DNA of 64,000 nucleotides, from positions 1,553,135 to 1,617,134 of the forward strand of contig BCGQ01000001.1 in the NCBI GenBank assembly GCA_001599355.1, read 5' to 3'. Below the pieces are notes generated by a model. The model was not told the origin of the DNA. It was given only the letters and a program-made list of their open reading frames with translations, and searched no databases. A program made the position numbers and the translations under genes. Of the stretch, positions 41,116-50,298 are shown piece by piece. The first letter of the stretch is position 1. The number at the start of each line of letters is the position of its first letter. Source of the stretch: Nakazawaea peltata. Its lineage: Eukaryota > Ascomycota > Pichiomycetes > Alaninales > Pachysolenaceae.

Positions 41116-42525
41116 ATGGAGTTTCATGCGTTAATCTTCTGTGGTAAAGGTGAAGGATTATCACCATTGACTAGTATTCGGAAATCTGGGATTCCTAAGG
41201 CTCTTCTTCCGGTAGCTAATAAACCATTGATTCAATATGTTTTAGAATGGTGTGATGAGGCATCTTTCCGTGAGGTTTCGGTGGTGGCTGATCAGCATGA
41301 TCATCTGCTGATTAAAGCTGTTGTTGATGCATACATGAAAAGTAATAGAAGACTGGAAATTTTAGCCTCTGAATCCGGTTCAATCTCTGCTGGAGGTCCT
41401 TCTGGGGCTGTCAAGATCAACTGCATAAGCGTAAGTTCTGACCTTACCACTACTGGAGAGATTGTCCAATCGTTGAAGCCTCAAATCACTTCAGATTTTG
41501 TCATTCTTCCCTGTGATATTATCACTGATTTACCACTGCAAGTGTTAATTGAACTGTATCGTAATAAAAATGAGCACGATTTAGGACTCACCGTGTTCTA
41601 CAATAACGGTTTCGATGCTGCCGATAAGAAATCTTTGAAGACCAATTATACGATTTATTCGACTCTGGATGATGGTCGTCAATGTCTTTTGGATTTATAT
41701 TCCAAGGAATCGGTGGAGATCCATAAAGTATTGGAAGTACGGACACAAATGGTATGGAGATACCCTCAAGTATCTGTTTCTACTATGTTATTGGACTCTT
41801 TTATCTATTTCTGTTCCAAAAAGGTGCTTGATATCGTTTCTGATGAATTCTCACGTCATAAATCGGGTAAATCATGTACTAAAGTGATTAGAGATTTGGC
41901 TCGTCGGTCATGGCGTCATTCTGCTCCAAAGGAAACCATGGGTTTCTTCTTATTACCAAAACAATGTACATTTGCCCGTTGTAACAATTTATCGGTGTAC
42001 ATGGAGGCCAATAGACACTTTATGAAGTTACAACTGCAACGTAGTCACCATTCGGGGGCTCTGGCTATAGCTCCAAAAGAGAAGGGGGCTGCCACTATTG
42101 GAGCTGACTCGACAGTGGGTGAAGATTCCGTAGTAGGTGAACGTACCAGTGTGAAGAGAACCGTTGTTGGAAATGGTTGCACCATTGGAAAGAGATGTCG
42201 TTTGACAGGGTGTATTCTCTTGGATAAAGTGACACTTGGTGATGATGTGCATCTTGAGAACTGTATTATTGGAACAAAACTGATCATTCAAAGTAAATCC
42301 AAGTTGGTGAATTGTAACGTTGAAGGAGGATTTAATATTGGTAAGGGGACTCAAAGTAAGGGAGAGACACTTGTATCTCTTGAAGAAATGGAGTTTGGAG
42401 AGAGTGATGAAAGTGATGTGTTGTATGATGAATTGAGTGATGAAGATGAGAGTGGGGATGATAGTGAATATGATGGGGAGTTTGATGATGATGTTCCAAG
42501 TGACGATGATTTGTTTGCTAGGTAA
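41116..42525 (+). CDS. GCD1: GCD1, eIF2B gamma subunit
   Basis: eIF2B is the guanine nucleotide exchange factor of translation initiation factor eIF2. The 469-residue protein has an N-terminal nucleotidyltransferase-like domain (MEFHALIFCGKGEGLSPLT, then IPKALLPVANKPLIQYVLEW) and a C-terminal left-handed beta-helix of hexapeptide repeats (about 330-415: VGEDSVVGERTSVKRTVVG, LGDDVHLENCIIG). It ends in an acidic tail of about 40 residues. It is shorter than S. cerevisiae Gcd1 (578) but domain order agrees; the epsilon subunit would carry a W2/HEAT domain, absent here. Confidence 0.9.
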   Translation: MEFHALIFCGKGEGLSPLTSIRKSGIPKALLPVANKPLIQYVLEWCDEASFREVSVVADQHDHLLIKAVVDAYMKSNRRLEILASESGSISAGGPSGAVKINCISVSSDLTTTGEIVQSLKPQITSDFVILPCDIITDLPLQVLIELYRNKNEHDLGLTVFYNNGFDAADKKSLKTNYTIYSTLDDGRQCLLDLYSKESVEIHKVLEVRTQMVWRYPQVSVSTMLLDSFIYFCSKKVLDIVSDEFSRHKSGKSCTKVIRDLARRSWRHSAPKETMGFFLLPKQCTFARCNNLSVYMEANRHFMKLQLQRSHHSGALAIAPKEKGAATIGADSTVGEDSVVGERTSVKRTVVGNGCTIGKRCRLTGCILLDKVTLGDDVHLENCIIGTKLIIQSKSKLVNCNVEGGFNIGKGTQSKGETLVSLEEMEFGESDESDVLYDELSDEDESGDDSEYDGEFDDDVPSDDDLFAR

Positions 42526-42552
42526 TAGATGAGGAGTGTAAGATAGGTGAAT

Positions 42553-42655
42553 TAGGTGTAGTGGTAGGTGTAGTGTAGTGAGTAGTCAAGTGAGTCTAGT
42601 GAGTCTAGTGAGTACGATGATGTGAGCAGTCTAGTCAGTAGTCTAGTGAGTAGTT
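42553..42655 (+). repeat. Degenerate tandem repeat around GTCTAGTGAGT
   Basis: Words GTAGTGTAGTGAGTAGTC and GTCTAGTGAGT recur about eight times with small changes, right after the GCD1 stop. Confidence 0.8.
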
Positions 42656-42700
42656 CCGGTCATTAACTTCGGCCATTAACCCCGGCCAGTAGCTCCCGTG

Positions 42701-42823
42701 ATGAATCGTTTTCTAAAGAGCGATCGGGAGGAAATTTCTCCTACCAAAGTTAATCAAATTCGATACGGTGGTATGAAAATGATACAATTGAATACTGGAG
42801 AAAAATTAAGTGGTAAGAAGTGA
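42701..42823 (+). CDS. Possible 40-codon small ORF, unknown
   Basis: An ATG-initiated frame of 40 codons (start MNRFLKSDREEISPTKVNQI) lies between GCD1 and CDC60. Its composition looks protein-like, but nothing recognisable is encoded and no conservation can be tested here. Confidence 0.15.
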   Translation: MNRFLKSDREEISPTKVNQIRYGGMKMIQLNTGEKLSGKK

Positions 42824-43524
42824 GGGGAAATTACAGTCGTTAGGTCTAAAGGGGCTAATTGAAGTACGCAATAGAATATTTAAATAATTAATTGATAATT
42901 GATAATTGATAATTTTTTTTACTAATTTAATCGAACAAAGGGATATGAAGATAAATAAATTATATATTATCAATTGAGTGTAAGTATGAATTTGATGATA
43001 CGGAGGAGAGAGGGGGGAAAGGTGAGAGAGGGAGGTGGGAATGAGATTGGGATGAATGAATATAAGGTAGTTTAGTCTTCAGCGCTTAGCGATATGTTAT
43101 TTTATACTCCTTTATCTCAACCAGTTCATGCTATTTATTTATGATCATCTTAGGTGTATCCCTAGGGGTTTACTTTAGTCGGTTTACTTCGCTGATTCTG
43201 TATTACGTGATTGATTTATTGCTCACTTTACGATTTGACATCCTCTATGAAGCCCTTATTTATGATGTCAATTATTGGTGTTTTCTTTGGTCCCCCTTTA
43301 GCGCCCCTTTACTCACCCCTTTACGCTCACCCTTCACCGCTCACCCCCTTTTCCTTTCCCTCTGCCATCCCCTCACCGTGTCACTAACCATGAGCATTTT
43401 ATCAAGTCGTCCAAACAAAATTTTTCACTTTGAGCGATTTTCCCTTCCACTCTTTAAAATCAAATCTTGAGGTTCATCAAATAGATAAGCACATTATATA
43501 CTTAATTGATATAGTTTTGTGGAC

Positions 43525-46500
43525 ATGTCTGAGGCCAAGACCATTGTTCTCGAGAACACTGTCCGTAGGGACGCCTTGATTGAGATCGAAAAGAAGTACC
43601 AACTGATCTGGAAGGAGGAGCGTATCAACGAATTAGATGCTCCAACTGGAGCTGAGGAGAGTTATGGTACTCTGCCTGAGGAACTTGAGAAGAAACATCC
43701 TAAATTCTTCTCCTCCATGGCTTACCCATATCCTAACGGTGTCTTACATGCCGGTCATTCTTTCACTTTCTCCAAGACCGAGTTTGCCGTTGGTTTCGAA
43801 AGAATGAGAGGAAAGAGAGCCGTCTATCCTTTGGGTTTCCATTGTACTGGTATGCCTATCCGTGCCACTGCTGATAAGTTAGCTAGAGAAATCGAGATGT
43901 TCGGTGAGGACTTCTCGGGTGCTCCAAAGGATGACGAGGAAGAGGAGGTTGTCGCTGCTCCTAAGGCCAAGAGAGAGGACGTTTCCAAATTCACCTCAAA
44001 GAAATCCAAAGCTGCCGCTAAGCAAGGTAGAGGTAAATACCAATTCGAAATTATGAAGCAATTAGGTGTTCCAGTTGAGGATATTCCAAAGTTCGCTGAC
44101 CCAGTTCATTGGTTGTACTATTTCCCACAATTAATCCGTGAAGATGTTGATCTGTTTGGTGGACGTATCGATTGGAGAAGATCTATGGTCACCACCGACG
44201 TCAACCCTTACTATGACTCGTTCATCAGATGGCAAATGCGTGAATTAAAGAAGTTGGATAAGATCAAGTTCGGTGAAAGATACACCATCTACTCCGTCAA
44301 GGATGGTCAACCATGTATGGACCATGACAGACAATCTGGAGAAGCCGTTGTTCCTCAAGAATATACCGGTATCAAGATTGAAGTCTTGGACTTTGCCGAA
44401 CAAGCCAAAGAGCTGTTCAAACTGGCTGACTTTGACATCTCCGGTGATAAGAAGTTCTACTTTGTCGCTGCCACTTTGAGACCAGAGACCATGATTGGAC
44501 AAACCTGTTGTTTTGTTTCTCCAAAGATCGATTATGGTGTCTTCAAGGCTAATAAGGAAGGTACCGAATACTATATCTGTACTGAAAGAGCCTTCAAGAA
44601 CATGTCATACCAAAAATTGACCCCAGTTAGAGGTGATTACAAGCTGGCTGTCACTGTAAATGGTAAGGCTTTCATCGGTTCTGAGATTCATGCCCCATTG
44701 GCTCATCACCAACGTTTACGTATCTTACCTATGGAGACCGTTCTTGCTTCTAAGGGTACTGGTGTTGTTACTTGTGTTCCTTCTGACTCTCCAGATGATT
44801 TCGTCACTCAACGTGAGTTGCTCAATAAGCCAGAGTACTATGGTATTCAACGTGAATGGGCTGACTTTGACCTTGTTCCTATTATCCGTACCGAGAAGTA
44901 TGGTGACAAGACCGCCGAGTTCTTATGTAATGACTTCAAGATCCAATCTCCAAAGGATGCCGTTCAATTGGCCAAGGCTAAGGAATTGGCTTACAAAGAA
45001 GGTTTCTATAACGGTGTCATGATCGCTGGTAAGTATGTTGGAGAGAAGGTTGAGGTTGCTAAGCCTAAGGTTAAGGCCGATTTGATCGCCGCTGGTGAGG
45101 CCTTTGTATACAACGAGCCAGAATCTCTTGTTATCTCTCGTTCTGGTGACGAATGTATCGTCTCTTTGGAAGACCAATGGTACACTGATTACGGAGAAGA
45201 ATCATGGAAGAAGGAAGCTCTTGAGTGTTTGAACCAAATGAACTTATTCACTACCGAGACTCAAAACCTGTTCGAGAATGTCTTGGATTGGTTAAAGAAC
45301 TGGGCTTTGTCGAGAACTTATGGTTTGGGTACTAAAATTCCATGGGATGAGAAGTACTTGGTTGAGTCTCTTTCTGATTCTACCGTTTACCAACTGTTCT
45401 ATACCATTTCTCATTTGTTACACTCTGACATCTACGGTAAAGTAGTTGGACCTTTGGGTGTTGAGGCCTCTCAATTGACTGACAGTGCCTTCGACTACAT
45501 TTTCCACAGAACTGAGACTGTTCCAGAAGACAGTACTATCCCAGCTGAGAAATTGAATGTCTTGAGAAGAGAATTCGAGTACTTCTACCCATTCGACTGC
45601 TCCATCTCCGGTAAGGATTTGATTCCTAACCATTTGACTTTCTTCATCTACTGTCATGTTGCTTTGTTCCCTAAGAAGTTCTGGCCTCGTGGTATCAGAG
45701 TTAACGGTCACTTGTTATTGAACAACGCTAAGATGTCTAAATCTACCGGTAACTTCATGACCTTGAAGCAAATCACCGAGAAATTCGGAGCCGATGCTTC
45801 TCGTATCGCTTTGGCTGATGCTGGTGACTCTGTTGAAGATGCTAACTTTGACGAAAGTAACGCTAATGCTGCTATCTTGCGTTTGTACACTTTGAAGACT
45901 TGGATCGAAGAAGTTACTGCTAACTTGGGAGAATTACGTACTGGAGAGTTCAATTTCTTCGATCTTGCTTTCGAAAATGAGATGAACCAATTGATCGAAG
46001 AGAGTTACAAGCATTATGAGAACACCAACTACAAGTATGCTTTGAAATCTGGTTTATTCGACTACCAAACTGCTCGTGATTACTACCGTGAATCTACTTC
46101 TAGTGAAGGTATGCACAAGGATTTGGTTCTCCGTTATGTCGAGACTCAACTGCTCTTATTACAACCAATTGCTCCTCACTTTGCCGAGTATGTGTACCGT
46201 GATATCTTGGGTAAGAAGACTTCTGCTCAATTTGCCAAATTCCCAACCCTGAGTAAGCCTGTTTCTAAACTGGTAAGTGACTCTTTGGAATACGTCAGAG
46301 ACTTGGCTCGTACCGTCAGAGAAACCGAGGGAGCTCTCTTAAAGAAGAAGAAGGGTAACAAGCCAGCTGAAATTGACGCTAAATCTCCTGTTAACTTAAC
46401 TTTCTTGATTGGAGCTTCTTTCCCAGAATGGCAAGACAAGTATATTGAGGTTGTTCGTGAAGCATTCGAGAACCAAACTTTGAATGATAACAGTGTCTTG

Positions 46501-46827
46501 AAGCAAAAGGTTGGTAGTGATATGAAGCGTGCTATGCCTTTCATTTCTATCTTGAAACAAAGATTGAGTGTGGAGCCAGCTGAACAAGTCTTCAACAGAG
46601 AATTATCATTCGATGAGATTGCTACCGTCAAACTGACCTTGGCTATCTTGAAGAAGAGTCCAGCTCAATTGACTGCCAATGAAGTTCAAGCCGTTGTAAT
46701 TGACGGAGCTGATCTGAAACAAGGAAAGGATATCATTACTGGTGAGACCGTTGAGATTTCTGCTAGTGCTAAGATTCTCGAGGCTGCCGTCCCAGGTCAT
46801 CCTGCAGTTGTTATTAAGAATATATAG
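43525..46827 (+). CDS. CDC60: CDC60, cytosolic leucyl-tRNA synthetase
   Basis: LeuRS charges leucine tRNAs in the cytosol. The 1100-residue protein (1090 in yeast) shows the HIGH-type motif PYPNGVLHAGHSFT (HAGH at 75-78), the CP1 editing domain with TLRPETMIGQTCCFV and GTGVVTCVPSDSPDD, and KMSKS at 736-740. The start is ATG 43525; an in-frame GTG two codons earlier is not a start. CTG codons 582 (KNAFEG in yeast) and 876 (ETQALLL) stand at conserved Ala. In CUG-Ala yeasts this enzyme must not charge the tRNA that reads CUG, which makes it directly relevant to the altered code. Confidence 0.98.
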   Translation: MSEAKTIVLENTVRRDALIEIEKKYQLIWKEERINELDAPTGAEESYGTLPEELEKKHPKFFSSMAYPYPNGVLHAGHSFTFSKTEFAVGFERMRGKRAVYPLGFHCTGMPIRATADKLAREIEMFGEDFSGAPKDDEEEEVVAAPKAKREDVSKFTSKKSKAAAKQGRGKYQFEIMKQLGVPVEDIPKFADPVHWLYYFPQLIREDVDLFGGRIDWRRSMVTTDVNPYYDSFIRWQMRELKKLDKIKFGERYTIYSVKDGQPCMDHDRQSGEAVVPQEYTGIKIEVLDFAEQAKELFKLADFDISGDKKFYFVAATLRPETMIGQTCCFVSPKIDYGVFKANKEGTEYYICTERAFKNMSYQKLTPVRGDYKLAVTVNGKAFIGSEIHAPLAHHQRLRILPMETVLASKGTGVVTCVPSDSPDDFVTQRELLNKPEYYGIQREWADFDLVPIIRTEKYGDKTAEFLCNDFKIQSPKDAVQLAKAKELAYKEGFYNGVMIAGKYVGEKVEVAKPKVKADLIAAGEAFVYNEPESLVISRSGDECIVSLEDQWYTDYGEESWKKEALECLNQMNLFTTETQNLFENVLDWLKNWALSRTYGLGTKIPWDEKYLVESLSDSTVYQLFYTISHLLHSDIYGKVVGPLGVEASQLTDSAFDYIFHRTETVPEDSTIPAEKLNVLRREFEYFYPFDCSISGKDLIPNHLTFFIYCHVALFPKKFWPRGIRVNGHLLLNNAKMSKSTGNFMTLKQITEKFGADASRIALADAGDSVEDANFDESNANAAILRLYTLKTWIEEVTANLGELRTGEFNFFDLAFENEMNQLIEESYKHYENTNYKYALKSGLFDYQTARDYYRESTSSEGMHKDLVLRYVETQLLLLQPIAPHFAEYVYRDILGKKTSAQFAKFPTLSKPVSKLVSDSLEYVRDLARTVRETEGALLKKKKGNKPAEIDAKSPVNLTFLIGASFPEWQDKYIEVVREAFENQTLNDNSVLKQKVGSDMKRAMPFISILKQRLSVEPAEQVFNRELSFDEIATVKLTLAILKKSPAQLTANEVQAVVIDGADLKQGKDIITGETVEISASAKILEAAVPGHPAVVIKNI

Positions 46828-46891
46828 ATGAATATATGAATTAAATATGAAATTAAATATGCAATGGCCGAAGCCAGGGCCATTGGCCCTG

Positions 46892-47905
46892 TTAGACGTC
46901 GAAGCCGCGTCTTCTTAATTGTTCTGAAGTCCATGAATACGTTTCTTTGGCATAGTCCATGTTAGAAGCTATTCTGCTTGGTTTCAGTTCGATCCCATAA
47001 GTAGCAAAGTATTTACCGTTGTCTTTATCGGCCGTTAAATTACCATCTAAAGCACATTTGATAGTCGAGTAGGCTCCAGTCTCATTGCTGACGCCGAAGA
47101 ATACACCAAAGAAATGGATAAATACATAAAAGAATAACCCTATCACTGGGAGACGCGTCCAGTAGAAATACAAATTAGTGCTCATTACGAAACCAGGGTG
47201 GACGGCTAATGATAAGAACTGAGGATGTTGCTCGGCAAGTACTTTTGTATATTGAATACCACAAGTCTTCAGATGACCGTACCGGAACCAGGTGAATAAG
47301 ATATTTGGATAATAATTAAAGGCGTGGAATGCTGCTTTGGTGAGGTCGAATCGAGTGAACTCAAAATTATGCCCTATAGATGAGATGTAGATGATCCTTG
47401 GGGTAGCTTCTGTGGTCAGGTTAAGTATCGGGAGAAGTTTTTGGGTGAGTAAGAAAGGTCCTACAAAGTTAGTTTGGAATTGGACCTCGAACCCATCTTG
47501 AGATAAGCTGAATGGTAGCAGCATAACACCTGCGTTATTGATGAGTAAATGCAAATTCCGTTCTTTGGTCCTAAGGATTTTGGCAGCGTTCTCCACCGAT
47601 GCCAAATTGAGTAAATCGATCTCGAGATATTTCAATTGTCCTAGACGAATATATTCCTTTGGTTTTTGACCTTCATTACGTCTCTTGAGAGCCTCCAGTG
47701 TGATATCTTTGATGGCTTTCTCCACTCTTGAGGGGTTCCTTCCACCTATATAGACGATATAACCATGAAGATATAGATGGAGACAAGTGTACCAACCTAT
47801 ACCTGAGTTCCCACCGGTGACAAGGGCCACTTTCCGATCGACTTCAGGGTCATTATACGGCAATGCATCCGGGTTGAATTTAATTCTAGCTGAAGGCGAT
47901 GTCAT
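46892..47905 (-). CDS. ENV9: ENV9-type short-chain dehydrogenase (lipid droplet)
   Basis: The 337-residue protein is a classical-fold SDR: nucleotide-binding TGGNSGIG (about 31-38), NNAG (NLHLLINNAGVM), catalytic Ser in IIYISSIGHN and an active-site YTKVL. The N-terminus PYNDPEVDRKVALVTGGN and WYTCLHLYLHGYIVYIGGRN are close to yeast Env9, an oxidoreductase of lipid droplets linked to vacuole shape. A hydrophobic stretch, LPVIGLFFYVFIHFFGVFFG, supports membrane or droplet attachment. Substrate unknown. Confidence 0.88.
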   Translation of the reverse strand: MTSPSARIKFNPDALPYNDPEVDRKVALVTGGNSGIGWYTCLHLYLHGYIVYIGGRNPSRVEKAIKDITLEALKRRNEGQKPKEYIRLGQLKYLEIDLLNLASVENAAKILRTKERNLHLLINNAGVMLLPFSLSQDGFEVQFQTNFVGPFLLTQKLLPILNLTTEATPRIIYISSIGHNFEFTRFDLTKAAFHAFNYYPNILFTWFRYGHLKTCGIQYTKVLAEQHPQFLSLAVHPGFVMSTNLYFYWTRLPVIGLFFYVFIHFFGVFFGVSNETGAYSTIKCALDGNLTADKDNGKYFATYGIELKPSRIASNMDYAKETYSWTSEQLRRRGFDV

Positions 47906-48452
47906 GACAGCCCACTCAATATTTTCTTAGTGTAGTGATCTTGCCCTGAGCTTGTGCTGGTTATAGATGAGTAGACTTCAAATTTTAGCTGCAAAAACAC
48001 TTAAAAACACAGATCCGGATTTTTCACCGTAAAATTCTTGTCCTATGTCTTGCTATTCGGCTGATGGTTTATCAGGGAGTTGCTTTAACTAGTCCGTACC
48101 GCCCTTGTCTTATCTTTTGGGTGGGAAAATTTTTCTTTACTGGCCGAAGGGGCAGAGAGGGCAAAAGAGATGGGGCAGGGTAGATCAAGCAGGGCTGGAT
48201 CAGGCACCACTGGGCAAAGAGGTTGTCAGGTAACTAGGGCAGATTCTGTCACATTCACACACATTCACTCAGATCAGATCAGCTCAGCTCAGGGTATAAC
48301 ATACTGAAGCAGGTCGCAGCAAATTACAACAATTCATTCATTAGTTATTATATAAGGCAGAGGGCAAGTCTAGCGTTAGCTGAGGACTAGTAAAGTGCTG
48401 GCCCGGGCTGCCCAAGTCGCCAAAGCTGCCAAAGCTGCCCAAGCTTCCCAAG
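47906..48452. other. Intergenic region ENV9 - SPT14 (both minus strand)
   Basis: It holds the ENV9 promoter and the SPT14 3' flank. AGATCAGATCAGCTCAGCTCAG-type repetition is at 48270-48291, and a 9-bp repeat is next to the SPT14 stop (separate entry). No gene. Confidence 0.5.
48405..48452 (-). repeat. Tandem 9-bp repeat (TTTGGCAGC) directly after the SPT14 stop
   Basis: On the coding strand of SPT14 the stop codon is followed at once by about five imperfect 9-bp units (TTGGGAAGC, TTGGGCAGC, TTTGGCAGC, TTTGGCGAC, TTGGGCAGC), so it lies in the 3' untranslated region. Confidence 0.85.
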
Positions 48453-49820
48453 CTACTCATCCTTAGTATCATTAGGCCTCTCCCATTTAACAGCCAAATC
48501 AATTCTATCCCTAGGAAACCACCATTCAAGAACATAATACAATAGTATATCCACCACAACACATAATACATACAACTTTCCTGCCCATAACCCCCCATTG
48601 TAGAATAAGCCAAGTCGATCGATGACTGAATGCGACTCATGACATCTCATCATATTAGAATAAACAATCTCGGTTCTACGAGCAATATCGGCCCAATTAT
48701 AGATATCCGACACCTCATCATGGAAAGAAGAAGGATCTATCTTATTGTTACTCATTATGTTGATCAGTTTCTGAGTCAGTTCAACTAAAGAATTCTCTTC
48801 GGGATCGGCAAATACTGTCATATGATTAGGGAGCACTTCGGGAATACCACCAACACGTGTAGTAACTACAAAGAGACCACAAGAAGCCGCCTCTACAAGT
48901 ACTGTACCAAACAGTTCAGTTAATGACGGATGAAGATAAATATGTCCTTGGATCATCACGTTACGTACTTGTTCATGCTTAATACTTCCAATAAGTTCTA
49001 CACGGTCTTGAAGTTGGTATTTTTCCCTCATTTGATCTAAATCGATGAATTTCGGGCCGTCTCCAGCGATGAGGAAACGGATCGCAGGGTTTTGCAGACA
49101 AATCCTTGGGATTACTGCTGTAAGAAGATCAGCACCTTTATTTTGGAAGAGTCTTGAAATCACTACAATCGTAAGAGCTCCAGGAATAGTTGGTTTTACT
49201 TTAGTTTCGGCCGGCTTGAAATCCTCAGCAATAACAGCATTAGGAATTACACTGACTTTAGCTGGATCTAAAGACAGTCGAAGAACAATATTCTCTTTAC
49301 AAGTATGAGAGACACAAATTACATGACCCACATCACTCAAGGTGAATTTTAAGAGCTTATTACCTAATATGGAGCCGACAGTAGCGAATCCAAATAATGA
49401 ATGGTCGGTGAATACTGTTTGAAGGCCCATAGTACGGGCATGGAGCATCAGTTCATGACTTAATGCACTGAAAGATCCATGGCCATGGACAATATCGACT
49501 TGTTCTCTAATAAATATGTTCCGGAGGATCGGGAAAGCCGAAAATACCGTCGGAAATGTCACTTCTCGATAGAGTACAAAGAATGGAACATAGTATACTT
49601 TAAGACCGTTGGTAAGATATCGTACACCATTACGATCTCCATATGCATGAGTGATGATGACCACATTATGACCGGCGTCTATCAATTTCTGAGAAAGATG
49701 ATATACATGGAGCTCAACACCCCCTGGTTGAGGGTAGAAGAAGTCAGAGACCATCCTGTGATCGTTAGTAGATGGGCGGTTAAGGTGAAGAGGAAGGACT
49801 TACAGTATGTTGTAGGGCAT
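48453..49820 (-). CDS. SPT14: SPT14/GPI3 (PIG-A), GPI-anchor GlcNAc transferase catalytic subunit (exons 49804..49820, 48453..49755)
   Basis: Spt14 transfers GlcNAc from UDP-GlcNAc to phosphatidylinositol at the ER, the first step of GPI-anchor synthesis. The GT4 fold is clear: [55 protein letters not shown] with the EX7E motif, and a C-terminal anchor ([18 protein letters not shown]). A 17-nt first exon supplies MPYNI; the split codon CT/G then joins to MVSDFFYPQ, giving [15 protein letters not shown] under the Ala code against MGFNIAMLCDFFYPQ in yeast. Total 439 residues (452 in yeast). Confidence 0.96.
49756..49803 (-). other. SPT14 intron, 48 bp, splitting a CTG codon
   Basis: On the minus strand: donor GTAAGT, branch TACTAAC (plus-strand 49764-49770), acceptor ACAG. 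The joint restores the conserved N-terminus. It is the shortest intron of the window and interrupts a CTG after its second base. Confidence 0.93.
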
Positions 49821-49869
49821 GATGATGGAAATTCACACGTCAATGTGTATCTGACGGTAGAGATTGATC

Positions 49870-49945
49870 AATGTAGCAGCAACTGTAGCTACTGTACCAA
49901 GTGTCAACTGTAGCCTACTGTAGTCTACTGTTGTCCACTGTTACC
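49870..49945 (+). repeat. Degenerate CTACTGTA repeat
   Basis: CTACTGTA/CAACTGTAG/CTACTGTTG words recur about six times just upstream of the SPT14 first exon. Confidence 0.6.
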
Positions 49946-49978
49946 TTCCAGTGAAGCTTCGTTGTCAGTGAGGTTTGA

Positions 49979-50124
49979 GGGCAGATTTGGCTCAATTGCG
50001 CGTACTTTTGTTCTTAAAGGGGATACTTTAGGGCAGATTTAAACTCAACTGCGCGTACTCAGCTCTCAAACGCAATACTTAAGGGCAAATTTAGACCCAA
50101 CTGCGCGTACTAAAGGGCAGATTC
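49979..50124 (+). repeat. 52-bp tandem repeat, three copies plus part of a fourth
   Basis: GGGC(A)(G/A)ATTT starts at 49979, 50031 and 50083 (and GGGCAGATTC at 50115); TGCGCGTAC starts at 49997, 50050 and 50102. Spacing of 52-53 bp with conserved words CTCAA(T/C) or CCCAA(C) before the TGCGCGTAC box shows a diverged direct repeat in the SPT14/TRE-like divergent region, 170-320 bp upstream of the latter's ATG. Confidence 0.88.
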
Positions 50125-50298
50125 CAGGCACATTTCAGACAAATTTTCAGCCAACTTTCAGCCAATTTCCACCCAATTCGTGCTTGCCAAGATGAGCATT
50201 TTACAAATTACGCCTCTTAACTTCTATACGAGAACCCTTTAATTGAGAGCACCCACTTAATAAGAACCACCACATAGTAGTTGTTGGAGGAAGCCAAA

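Larger units (their letters stand above)
42526..43524. other. 1-kb intergenic region GCD1 - CDC60 with repeats and an AT-rich block
   Basis: After the GTGAGTCTA repeat the sequence contains CGGYCATTAAC three times (42658-42690), a short open frame (listed separately), an AT-rich block at 42878-42975 with ATTGATA three times in a row, and a C/T-rich CDC60 promoter. The AT-rich block could be a replication origin, but no consensus can be applied to this lineage. A 109-codon frame at 43141-43470 looks non-coding. Confidence 0.5.

Noticed and set aside
42878-42975. AT-rich block as a replication origin
   Set aside because: No origin consensus is known to me for this lineage, and AT-richness alone is not evidence.
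43141-43470. 109-codon frame upstream of CDC60
   Set aside because: Hydrophobic and Pro/Leu-rich translation of a T/C-rich promoter; no recognisable domain.
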